DNA from: an uncultured Kouleothrix sp.
GTDB taxonomy: Bacteria > Chloroflexota > Chloroflexia > Chloroflexales > Roseiflexaceae
NCBI GenBank assembly: GCA_937858455.1
Contig: CALLYN010000605.1
Coordinates: 1 to 5,262 of the forward strand
Length of the DNA stretch: 5,262 nucleotides
Reading direction: 5' to 3'
The position numbers were made by a program, and so were the translations under genes. Positions 1 to 5,262 of the stretch are shown here, piece after piece. Numbering within the stretch: position 1 is the first letter of the stretch; each line of letters opens with the position of its first letter. Below the pieces are notes generated by a model, which was not told the origin of the DNA, did not search any database, and saw only the letters and a list, made by a program, of their open reading frames with translations.

Positions 1-73
1 GTGGCTTCGCCACGTCGTGCAACACAATCGATACGTGATCAAGCGAACAGCGTATTACGCAGCTGCCGCGCGG
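1..73. other. Trailing region after the kinase gene, at window edge
   Basis: This stretch lies downstream of the stop codon of the minus-strand histidine kinase. It begins with a small perfect hairpin at 1-13 (GTGGC, TTC, GCCAC) that may be part of a longer structure cut by the window edge. There is a second tiny palindrome at 50-60 (GCGTA/TACGC). A terminator for the kinase is possible but cannot be judged, because the structure may continue outside the window and no T-run is visible. I see no coding sequence here. Confidence 0.3.
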
Positions 74-2410
74 CTATGGCTCGTAGGGCAGCACCACCCG
101 AAAGGTGCTGCCCGCGCCCGCGCTGCTCTCAACCTCGATCTGGCCGTTGTGCTGCGTCACAATATGCGCGCTGATCGACAGCCCCAAGCCGGTGCCGTTC
201 GGCTTGTTGGTGTAGAACGGCTCAAACAGGTGCACGCGAATATCGTCGGGGATGCCCACGCCGGTATCCTGGATCTCGATCAGCGCGACATTCTGCCCGG
301 CCACCGTACGCACCGTGAGCGTGCCGCCATCGGGCATGGCCTCGATTGCGTTCAGCACCAGGTTCAAAAACACCTGGCGCAGCTGGTCGGCGTTGCAGCG
401 CACGTCGGGCAACGTGTGATCGGGCGTGAAGATCATCTCAATCGCGGTGTCGCGCGCGTTCAGCCCGGCCAGCGCCAGCGTATCTTCGAGCAGCTGGTTG
501 ATATTCGCCGGCGCCAGATCGCCGCGCGCCGGGCGGTAGAAATCGCGCATGCGCTGGATGATCCCGGCGATGCGCGTGAGCTGCTCGCGGGCGATCGCCA
601 GGTAATCCGAGCCGGCCTGCCGGTCGCTCAGCTCATTTTCGAGCAGGTACAGGCAGTTGCGCGCGGCATACAGCGGGTTGTTGATCTCGTGGGCGATCGC
701 CGCTGCCAGCTGGCCCACCGCCGCCAGGCGCGCCGCCTGCAAAATCGCCGCCTCGGCCGAGCTGAGGCGCTCGGTGAGCGCGCGCTGCTGCTCTTCCAGC
801 GTGGCCAGCTGGTTCGAGAGCGTGGCGGCCCGGCGGGTGCTGCGCTCTTCGAGGATCGCCGCCGCAGCCAGGCTCGCCAGCCCCTCGAGCGTCGCGCGCG
901 CCTCGGCCGCGAACGTCCCGGTGCCGTTTTTGCGCAGCAGCAGCAGCACGCCTACCGCCTGCTCGTGGGCCACCAGCGGGATGGCCAGCACGCCGGTAGG
1001 CTGCGCGCGCAGATCCAGCGCGCGCAGCAGCTGCAGCCGCTGCTCGTCGTCCAGGCCAGGGGTCAGCGCGTTGAACTCGTCGACCGAGCTGGCGGCCTGG
1101 GCCTGGCGCGTACTAAATGCGCTGCCGAGCACCCCCAGCGCGATTGGCACATTGGTGGCCGGCAGCTGGCCAAAGCCCGTGCTCGCGCGCAGCGCCAGGC
1201 GATTGCTCGACGACTGGTACAGGTAGATCGCGCCGCAGCTCGCCTCGGGCACCAGCGCCATGGCATTGCTCATCGCGCGCTGCAACAGCGTGTCGAGCTC
1301 GCGGGCCGGCAGCAGCTCCTTGCTCAGCTCGAGCAGCGCGTTCAGGTGCGCGGTGCGGCGCCGCACCCGGCGCTCGAGCTCGGAGGCCGAGCGGGTGCGC
1401 TCGACCACGCGCCCCAGCTGCGTGCCAACGTGCGCCATCACCTCGAGCAGCGCTTCGTCGGGCTCGGCGGCCTCGGTCGAGAAAAATTCAAGCACCGCCA
1501 CTACTTCGTCGCTCACCAGCACCGGAAACGCGAACCCGGCGTGGAGGCCGCTCTCGAGCGCCGCGCGCGCGCGCAGAAACTGCTGATCGTGGCCGAGTAT
1601 GCTCCAGGCCGGCTTTTTCTTCGCCAGCACCTGGCCCACCAGGCCGCCGCCCGGCCCGATCCGCAGCGCCTCGGTCTGCTTCTGAAACGCCTCGAACAAG
1701 CCCGGCTGATCAAAGTGCCAGATCGCCGTCGGCACCAGGCCGTCGTCGCGGCCGTCGGAGAGATACACATGGCCAATCGGCCAGCCGGTGTGCGCGCAAA
1801 TCTGGTCGATCGCCTGCTGGAGCGCCGCCTCGACGGTGGTGGCCTGGTTCGCGGTGACGGCGACCTCTTGGAGCAGATGGACAAAGTTCGTCTGGCGGCG
1901 CAATGCCGCCTCGGCGCGCTGGCGCTCGGAGATATCGCGGATCACGCTGATCACCAGCAGGCCCTGCTCGGTTTCGAGCGGGCTGAGGCTCACCTCGGTG
2001 GGAAACTCGCGCCCGTCTTTGTGCATCGCGATCAGCTGATAGTTCGAGCCCATCGGGCGCGTGCGCGGCGCGTCGGCGTAGAGGCTGCGGTAGTGAACAT
2101 GCCGCTGCCGCAGGCGCTCGGGCAGCAGCATCTCGATCGGCTGGCCAATCAGCTCGTCGCGGCTATAGCCGAACATTGCTTCGGCTTGCTGGTTGACGAT
2201 CGCCATTGCGCCCAGGCCGTCGACGATCACAATCGCGTCGGGCGCGGCTTCAAGCAAGCTTTGAAACTGAGTATCGGGGTAGCTGACGTGCTCAGCCAGC
2301 ATGTTATTCGGCTGGCGGATATGCAACGCCCCTGGTTGTTTCGGCATGGGCGCCCCATTCTTGTCTGCACCAAACCACCGGCCAACGCCCGCAGACATAG
2401 CCGAGTACAT
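74..2410 (-). CDS. Soluble PAS-GAF-GAF sensor histidine kinase
   Basis: This is a 778-residue two-component sensor kinase that should autophosphorylate on a histidine and pass the phosphate to a response regulator not seen here. Domains in order: a PAS domain at about 46-170, ending in the typical IRDISERQRAE sequence; a GAF-like domain at about 178-338; a heptad-like linker at about 340-365; a second GAF-like domain at about 355-522; a coiled coil at about 523-560; HisKA with H-box AHEINNPL and phospho-acceptor His574; then HATPase_c. The ATPase part shows the N-box (NLVLNAIEA, Asn683/Asn687), the G1 box DTGVGIP (715-721), the F-box FEPFYT (729-734) and the G2 box GTGLGL (739-744). All catalytic motifs are intact. 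No transmembrane segment or signal peptide is visible, so the kinase is probably cytoplasmic and senses a small ligand, redox state or light through PAS/GAF; the ligand is unknown. The start is uncertain. The ATG at 2410 has only TTAGG directly before it. In-frame ATGs at 2398 and 2347 are alternatives, and all lie before the PAS domain. TAG stop at 74-76. Confidence 0.95.
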   Translation of the reverse strand: MYSAMSAGVGRWFGADKNGAPMPKQPGALHIRQPNNMLAEHVSYPDTQFQSLLEAAPDAIVIVDGLGAMAIVNQQAEAMFGYSRDELIGQPIEMLLPERLRQRHVHYRSLYADAPRTRPMGSNYQLIAMHKDGREFPTEVSLSPLETEQGLLVISVIRDISERQRAEAALRRQTNFVHLLQEVAVTANQATTVEAALQQAIDQICAHTGWPIGHVYLSDGRDDGLVPTAIWHFDQPGLFEAFQKQTEALRIGPGGGLVGQVLAKKKPAWSILGHDQQFLRARAALESGLHAGFAFPVLVSDEVVAVLEFFSTEAAEPDEALLEVMAHVGTQLGRVVERTRSASELERRVRRRTAHLNALLELSKELLPARELDTLLQRAMSNAMALVPEASCGAIYLYQSSSNRLALRASTGFGQLPATNVPIALGVLGSAFSTRQAQAASSVDEFNALTPGLDDEQRLQLLRALDLRAQPTGVLAIPLVAHEQAVGVLLLLRKNGTGTFAAEARATLEGLASLAAAAILEERSTRRAATLSNQLATLEEQQRALTERLSSAEAAILQAARLAAVGQLAAAIAHEINNPLYAARNCLYLLENELSDRQAGSDYLAIAREQLTRIAGIIQRMRDFYRPARGDLAPANINQLLEDTLALAGLNARDTAIEMIFTPDHTLPDVRCNADQLRQVFLNLVLNAIEAMPDGGTLTVRTVAGQNVALIEIQDTGVGIPDDIRVHLFEPFYTNKPNGTGLGLSISAHIVTQHNGQIEVESSAGAGSTFRVVLPYEP

Positions 2411-2423
2411 CCTAATTGACGAG

Positions 2424-2440
2424 CAACCGCGCTTCGGTTG
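2424..2440 (-). other. Small hairpin just upstream of kinase start
   Basis: CAACCG at 2424-2429 and CGGTTG at 2435-2440 form a 6-bp perfect stem with a 5-nt loop, ending 13 bases upstream of the kinase ATG at 2410. If transcribed, it would sit in the kinase mRNA leader, close to the ribosome landing site. It could modulate translation or be incidental; the stem is short. The rest of 2411-2505 shows no promoter I would defend. Confidence 0.25.
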
Positions 2441-2505
2441 AGAAATCGCAACGCGCGGTAAAGAGCTATTTACTCAACCCTTTTCAGACAGCTTCCAAAG
2501 ATAAC

Positions 2506-2544
2506 AATATGGCGCCGGCTGCCTGTAACAGCCGGCGCCATATT
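2506..2544 (-). terminator. Terminator-like hairpin after the DoxX gene
   Basis: A perfect 16-bp inverted repeat (2506-2521 with 2529-2544) encloses a 7-nt loop. The stem is GC-rich at the top (GGCGCCGGC) and AATAT/ATATT at the base. It begins 26 bases after the TAA stop of the minus-strand DoxX gene. In minus-strand orientation the stem is followed by GTTATCTTT, which is T-rich but not a clean T-run; in plus orientation the following sequence is GC-rich. Position and asymmetry favour rho-independent termination of the DoxX transcript, which would also insulate the kinase gene downstream. Termination may be incomplete. Confidence 0.7.
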
Positions 2545-2570
2545 CGAGCGAGCCGAGCTCGAGGTGCAGG

Positions 2571-3173
2571 TTATCCCAGAGGCTTGGGCTGCGGCCGGTT
2601 CGGCGGCAGCGTATTCTGCTGGTTCCACGTCCACGGCGTGCCGACGATCGGCAGCAGGAAGCGGTCGAGGCCATACCAGCCAGCGACCTTCCAGGCCATA
2701 ATCAGCAGGATCGCCAGGGTGAACAGCACTGCGTTGGTGCTGGCCGCGCCGGCCATAATGAAATTCCAGTTCAGCAGCGCGCCGAAGAACGCGGCGATGC
2801 CGACAAACGCTCCGACGATCAACGCCACGCCGATCAGCGTCTCGCCAAAGGCCACCAGCGGCGCAAACCAGCTATACCAGCCGTTGTCGAGCATGAACTG
2901 GATAAAGCTGCGATACCAGTCGAACGCGATCGCCGGCTTGCCGGTGTCGGGGATCTTTACGGCGTTGGTCCAGAAGCCCTTCAGCGCCGCGCCGCCGTCG
3001 AGCCAGCCCTGCCCGGTGATCTTGTGGTAGCCGGCGTTGATCCACTGGTAGCCCAGGTACAGCCGAACGATCGCCCATAGCCAGGCGAGCTTGGTGTTGC
3101 TGAACAGCAGCTGCGCGATCGGCGGGTCGGCGATGATCACGTCGCCCTTGGTGTTGGTGAGCTTGGCGTTCAT
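2571..3173 (-). CDS. DoxX-family integral membrane protein
   Basis: This is a 200-residue membrane protein of the DoxX/DoxD type, a family that includes the small subunit of archaeal thiosulfate:quinone oxidoreductase. Most bacterial members have no defined reaction. The first hydrophobic segment, about 29-49, carries the family-like RLYLGYQWINAGYHK. A hydrophilic, tryptophan-rich loop of about 50 residues follows. Three close hydrophobic segments come next, at about 101-123 (with GETLIGVALIVGAF), 125-142 and 146-165, giving four membrane helices. The tail (about 178-200) is rich in proline, glutamine and asparagine. The start is well supported: GGAGG lies 6 bases before the ATG. The stop is TAA at 2571-2573, followed by a terminator-like hairpin, so this looks like a single-gene unit. 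It is divergent from the FAD oxidoreductase gene at 3608. A role in membrane redox or quinone chemistry is inferred only from the family name; no catalytic cofactor motif is visible. Confidence 0.9.
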   Translation of the reverse strand: MNAKLTNTKGDVIIADPPIAQLLFSNTKLAWLWAIVRLYLGYQWINAGYHKITGQGWLDGGAALKGFWTNAVKIPDTGKPAIAFDWYRSFIQFMLDNGWYSWFAPLVAFGETLIGVALIVGAFVGIAAFFGALLNWNFIMAGAASTNAVLFTLAILLIMAWKVAGWYGLDRFLLPIVGTPWTWNQQNTLPPNRPQPKPLG

Positions 3174-3179
3174 GGTGTT

Positions 3180-3184
3180 CCTCC
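3180..3184 (-). promoter_or_regulatory. Ribosome binding site of the DoxX gene
   Basis: On the minus strand the sequence reads GGAGG, then six bases, then ATG. This is a near-ideal Shine-Dalgarno site and fixes the start of the DoxX-family protein at 3173. Confidence 0.85.
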
Positions 3185-3254
3185 AATTACATTCGGCTTC
3201 AGCGCCGATGTGCGATTAAATGGGGCTTCGTCGCCACCAGATTTCTTGTGCTAG

Positions 3255-3264
3255 AGCGTACCAT
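3255..3264 (-). promoter_or_regulatory. Candidate extended -10 promoter for the DoxX gene
   Basis: The minus strand reads ATGGTACGCT here, i.e. TGG followed by TACGCT, resembling an extended -10 element. The match to TATAAT is poor (3 of 6) and no convincing -35 element is found 16-18 bases upstream. The reason to mention it is that nearly the same ten bases (ATGGTACACT) occur facing the opposite gene at 3490-3499. A transcript starting just downstream would have a leader of about 75 bases. Confidence 0.3.
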
Positions 3265-3290
3265 TTTTGGTGAAAAGCGTTCGGAAATAG

Positions 3291-3319
3291 GTGACAACAA
3301 GAAGTTGTGTTTTGTTCAC
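3291..3319. repeat. Imperfect inverted repeat, possible operator
   Basis: GTGA at 3291-3294 and TCAC at 3316-3319 flank an AT-rich stretch that contains ACAAC (3294-3298) and GTTGT (3304-3308) with a 5-base spacer. The size and dyad form would suit a dimeric regulator upstream of the DoxX promoter candidate, but the arms are short and the match imperfect. No regulator gene is present in the window. Confidence 0.25.
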
Positions 3320-3329
3320 TTTCGTTTCT

Positions 3330-3363
3330 GGCGGGTTGTGGCTGGCGCCAGCCGCGACCCGCC
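3330..3363. repeat. 34-bp GC-rich palindrome
   Basis: The central 14 bases (3340-3353, GGCTGGCGCCAGCC) are a perfect palindrome. Outside them GGCGGGT (3330-3336) pairs with ACCCGCC (3357-3363). The three bases in between on each side pair as one Watson-Crick pair and two that would be G-U wobbles in RNA. As RNA on the plus strand it would fold into a long hairpin with a 4-nt tip. It lies upstream of both candidate transcription starts, so it is more likely a DNA-level site or an intergenic repeat element than a leader structure. TTT (3325-3327) and AAA (3364-3366) flank it. Confidence 0.6.
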
Positions 3364-3381
3364 AAAGCACAGCGGTACTTT

Positions 3382-3436
3382 CTTTGTACGTATGTGCGCT
3401 TGTTCCGCGCTATGTGCGGAACAAGCGCACACAAAG
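3382..3436. repeat. Long hairpin: 16-bp perfect stem with bulged 5-bp extension
   Basis: Bases 3393-3408 (TGTGCGCTTGTTCCGC) are perfectly complementary to 3416-3431, with a 7-base loop at 3409-3415. Beyond the stem, CTTTG (3382-3386) pairs with CAAAG (3432-3436) if the six bases 3387-3392 (TACGTA, itself a palindrome) bulge out. No T-run follows on either strand and no gene ends here, so it is not an obvious terminator. It may be an operator, a palindromic repeat element, or the remnant of a mobile element. Confidence 0.7.
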
Positions 3437-3471
3437 CTGCCGCAGGCAAAAAAAGCTGCGTGCCAGCCAAC

Positions 3472-3499
3472 TTGCATGTCCTTCGGTTTATGGTACACT
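3472..3499 (+). promoter_or_regulatory. Candidate promoter for the FAD oxidoreductase
   Basis: TTGCAT (3472-3477) and TACACT (3494-3499) are separated by 16 bases, and TGG directly precedes TACACT, giving an extended -10 pattern. Matches to the sigma-70 consensus are moderate (3 of 6 and 4 of 6). A start around 3506 would leave a leader of about 100 bases before the gene. The call is based on pattern only. Confidence 0.4.
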
Positions 3500-3593
3500 G
3501 CGTCATGAAGAGACACCTCGAACCGCAGCGCAGCTACCTCGCGCATGGCAACAGTCGGCAACTCATCATCTCTACCGTGGATCGTGATGGCAG

Positions 3594-3601
3594 AAGGGGA
3601 G
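3594..3601 (+). promoter_or_regulatory. Ribosome binding site deciding the oxidoreductase start
   Basis: AAGGGGAG sits six bases before the ATG at 3608 and is the best Shine-Dalgarno candidate in the leader. It favours 3608 over the in-frame alternatives ATG 3545, GTG 3584 and ATG 3587, none of which has a comparable site. Confidence 0.65.
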
Positions 3602-3607
3602 AGCGAC

Positions 3608-5262
3608 ATGACCTCGACCAGCGAGACCTTCGACTATGTGGTCATTGGCTCCGGCTTCGGCGGTAGCGTGTCGGCAATGCGGCTGACGGAGAAGGGCTAC
3701 CGGGTGCTGGTGCTCGAGCGCGGCAAGCGCTTCCGCGACGAGGACTTTGCCAAAACTACCTGGAATATCCGCAGGTACCTGTGGATGCCAGTGGCGCGCT
3801 GCTTCGGTATTTTGCAGATCAGCCCGTTTCGCGATGTGTTCGTGCTGCACGGCTCCGGGGTGGGCGGCGGCAGCCTGGGCTATGCCAACGTGCTGATGGA
3901 GCCAAGCGACGAGCTGTTCGCGGCGCCGGCGTGGCACAAGTTCGCCGATTGGAAGAGCATTCTGCGGCCGCACTACGACACTGCCAAGCGCATGCTCGGC
4001 GTGGCGCCAAACCCGCGGCTGTGGCCGGCCGACAACACGCTCAGGCTGATCGCCAAGGATCTCGGCCAGGAGCAGACGTTTCAGCCAACACCGGTCGGCA
4101 CGTTCTTCGGCGAGCCAGGCGTGGAGGTGCCCGACCCATATTTTGGCGGCGAGGGGCCGGCGCGCAGCGGCTGCATTCACTGCGGCGGCTGCATGGTCGG
4201 CTGCCGCCACAATGCCAAAAACACGCTGGTGAAGAACTACCTGCACTTCGCCGAGAAGTGGGGCGCGCAGGTACGCGCCGAGTGCGAGGTGCGCGACATC
4301 CAGCCGCTGCCGGCCGGCCAGGCCGACGGCGCGCGCTACGCCGTGGTGCACCGCAGCTCGACGGCCTGGCGCAAGGGCAAGCCCACGGTGGTGCGCGCGC
4401 GCAACGTGGTGGTGTCGGCCGGCACGCTTGGCACGCTGCGGCTGCTGTTTCGCTGCCGCGATATCACGCGCTCGCTGCCGGGGATCTCGCGGCGCCTCGG
4501 CGACATTGTTCGCACCAACAGCGAGGCGCTGCTTGGCGTGGTGAACCGCAGCCTGAAGACCGATTACTCGCAGGGGATCGCGATCACCTCGATATTCAAT
4601 GCCGACGCGGTGACAACGATCGAGCCGGTGCGCTACTCGGCCGGCTCGGATCTGATGCGCTTCCTGGCCGGCCCGCTGCTCGATTCGGGTACGTTCGGCC
4701 AGCGGCTGCTGAAATCGGCGCGCGATATCGTCCGGCGCCCGGCCGACTTTATGCGCACCCACGTGCTGCCGGGCTGGGCCAAGCGCACCACGATCATGCT
4801 GGTGATGCAGACCGAAGACAACCGCATCAGCGTGCGCCTCGGCCGCAGCCTCACCACGCTGTGGCGGCGCGGCCTGGTGTCGCAGCCCGATGCCGAGCAC
4901 AGCATCCCGACCTCGATCCCGATCGGCCACGAGGTAACCAAGCGCTTCGCCGAGATGACCAACGGCATTGCCTCGGGCACGATCAACGAGGCGCTGCTGA
5001 ACATCCCGATGACTGCGCACATCCTGGGTGGCTGCCCCTTCGGCCACGACGCGCGCGAGGGCGTGGTCGACCTCGACTGCCAGGTGCACAACTACCCCGG
5101 CCTGTATGTGGTGGACGGCTCGATCGTGCCGGCCAACCCAGGCGTGAACCCGAGCCTCACGATCACCGCGCTGGCCGAGTATGCCATGAGCCGGGTGCCG
5201 CACGCGGCCGAGCGCGCCCAGGCCGGCGAGCTTGTGCGCCCGCTGCGCCCGCGCGTGGCGCT
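3608..5262 (+). CDS. GMC-family FAD oxidoreductase, cholesterol-oxidase-like (3' partial)
   Basis: The open frame runs from ATG 3608 to the window edge without a stop: 551 codons plus two bases. The product is a flavoprotein expected to oxidise an alcohol (sterol-like or other) with FAD. Residues 8-40 form the Rossmann dinucleotide-binding site, with GSGFGG (14-19) and Glu37 to hold the ADP-ribose. HGSGVGGGSLGYAN (81-94) is the second GMC flavin motif. Cys189, 192, 195 and 199 form CX2CX2CX3C, followed by NAKNTL, a ferredoxin-like spacing that could bind an Fe-S cluster. VVSAGTLGT (about 272-280) is another family signature. Near the end, HILGGC (471-476) and VDGSIVPANPGVNPSLTITALAE (502-524) supply the likely catalytic His471 and Asn514, matching the His/Asn pair of cholesterol oxidases. 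No signal peptide or membrane helix is seen. Relatives are roughly 550-580 residues, so little is missing. It is divergent from the DoxX gene. Family assignment is secure; the substrate is unknown. Confidence 0.93.
   Translation, partial: MTSTSETFDYVVIGSGFGGSVSAMRLTEKGYRVLVLERGKRFRDEDFAKTTWNIRRYLWMPVARCFGILQISPFRDVFVLHGSGVGGGSLGYANVLMEPSDELFAAPAWHKFADWKSILRPHYDTAKRMLGVAPNPRLWPADNTLRLIAKDLGQEQTFQPTPVGTFFGEPGVEVPDPYFGGEGPARSGCIHCGGCMVGCRHNAKNTLVKNYLHFAEKWGAQVRAECEVRDIQPLPAGQADGARYAVVHRSSTAWRKGKPTVVRARNVVVSAGTLGTLRLLFRCRDITRSLPGISRRLGDIVRTNSEALLGVVNRSLKTDYSQGIAITSIFNADAVTTIEPVRYSAGSDLMRFLAGPLLDSGTFGQRLLKSARDIVRRPADFMRTHVLPGWAKRTTIMLVMQTEDNRISVRLGRSLTTLWRRGLVSQPDAEHSIPTSIPIGHEVTKRFAEMTNGIASGTINEALLNIPMTAHILGGCPFGHDAREGVVDLDCQVHNYPGLYVVDGSIVPANPGVNPSLTITALAEYAMSRVPHAAERAQAGELVRPLRPRVA

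Larger units (their letters stand above)
3174..3607. other. Divergent intergenic region (434 bp)
   Basis: This region separates the starts of the minus-strand DoxX gene and the plus-strand FAD oxidoreductase. It is more A+T-rich than the flanking genes, especially at 3238-3330. Reading outward from the middle, it contains two large palindromes (3330-3363 and 3382-3436), a run of seven A's (3448-3454) flanked by copies of AAAGCTGC (3433-3440 and 3452-3459), a candidate promoter towards each gene, and a ribosome binding site next to each start. Several short open frames cross it on both strands, but none has a ribosome binding site or recognisable product, so I see no gene here. Confidence 0.6.

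Noticed and set aside
936..958. CAG-type triplet run inside the kinase
   Set aside because: Encodes a leucine stretch (LLLL) in a GAF beta strand; ordinary coding sequence, not a regulatory repeat.
1561..1574. Run of alternating CG near 1562-1573
   Set aside because: Lies inside the kinase coding sequence, where it encodes Arg-Ala residues; explained by high-GC codon use.
17..2419. Long plus-strand open frame opposite the kinase
   Set aside because: In-register antisense shadow. Its translation is Arg/Ala/Gln/His-rich with no recognisable domain, while the minus strand carries all histidine kinase motifs.
2416..3030. 204-codon plus-strand open frame across the DoxX gene and terminator
   Set aside because: Runs through the terminator hairpin, has no ribosome binding site, and gives no family-like sequence; the opposite strand encodes a clear membrane protein.
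3545..3607. N-terminal extension of the oxidoreductase from in-frame ATG 3545 or 3587
   Set aside because: Only ATG 3608 has a good Shine-Dalgarno site at proper spacing, and it places the Rossmann motif at the usual distance from the N-terminus.
3174..3607. CRISPR array, tRNA or insertion sequence in the intergenic region
   Set aside because: The palindromes are single copies without regular spacers, no tRNA cloverleaf is seen, and there is no transposase gene or terminal repeat pair.
3216..3609. Several overlapping 86-119-codon open frames on both strands of the intergenic region
   Set aside because: They read through the palindromes, conflict with each other, lack ribosome binding sites, and gain length only from the inverted repeats.
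3505..3666. Possible small upstream open frame starting at ATG 3505 and overlapping the oxidoreductase start
   Set aside because: No ribosome binding site and no recognisable product. A leaderless start near the candidate promoter cannot be excluded but has no support.
3572..5203. Long minus-strand open frame opposite the oxidoreductase
   Set aside because: In-register antisense shadow of the GMC flavoprotein; low-complexity His/Ala/Arg-rich translation with no motifs.

Overview
This window comes from a high-GC bacterium. Three protein genes account for almost all of it, and the intergenic DNA is noticeably richer in A+T. The codons TTA, CTA and TCA are absent or nearly so from the two long genes. 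Composition and gene content would fit a Chloroflexota (Chloroflexia-type) genome, but that is a weak guess: nothing here is diagnostic, and actinobacterial or myxobacterial origins are not excluded.

Layout. (1) Positions 1-73 are the trailing region after the first gene. (2) Positions 74-2410, minus strand, encode a soluble multi-sensor histidine kinase (PAS, two GAF-like domains, a coiled-coil linker, HisKA and HATPase). (3) Positions 2411-2570 separate it from the next gene and hold a strong 16-bp-stem hairpin, probably the terminator of that gene. (4) Positions 2571-3173, minus strand, encode a four-helix DoxX-family membrane protein with a good Shine-Dalgarno site. (5) Positions 3174-3607 are a 434-bp divergent intergenic region. 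It holds two large palindromic structures lying between two candidate promoters that share the motif ATGGTACRCT, one pointing each way. (6) From 3608 to the window edge, plus strand, is a GMC-type FAD oxidoreductase of the cholesterol-oxidase-like branch. It is complete at its N-terminus and cut by the window end at residue 551, probably only a short way from its true C-terminus.

How they may work together. The DoxX gene and the oxidoreductase gene are transcribed divergently from a shared regulatory region. Both products are plausibly linked to redox or quinone chemistry at the membrane, so co-regulation is a reasonable hypothesis, though not demonstrated. The histidine kinase follows the DoxX gene on the same strand but lies behind a terminator-like hairpin, so it is probably a separate unit. 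No response regulator is visible in the window.

Two long open frames, opposite the kinase (17-2419, plus) and opposite the oxidoreductase (3572-5203, minus), are in-register antisense shadows caused by codon usage, not genes. I found no convincing new system. The features most worth a second look are the paired palindromes in the divergent intergenic region and the four-cysteine cluster in the oxidoreductase.
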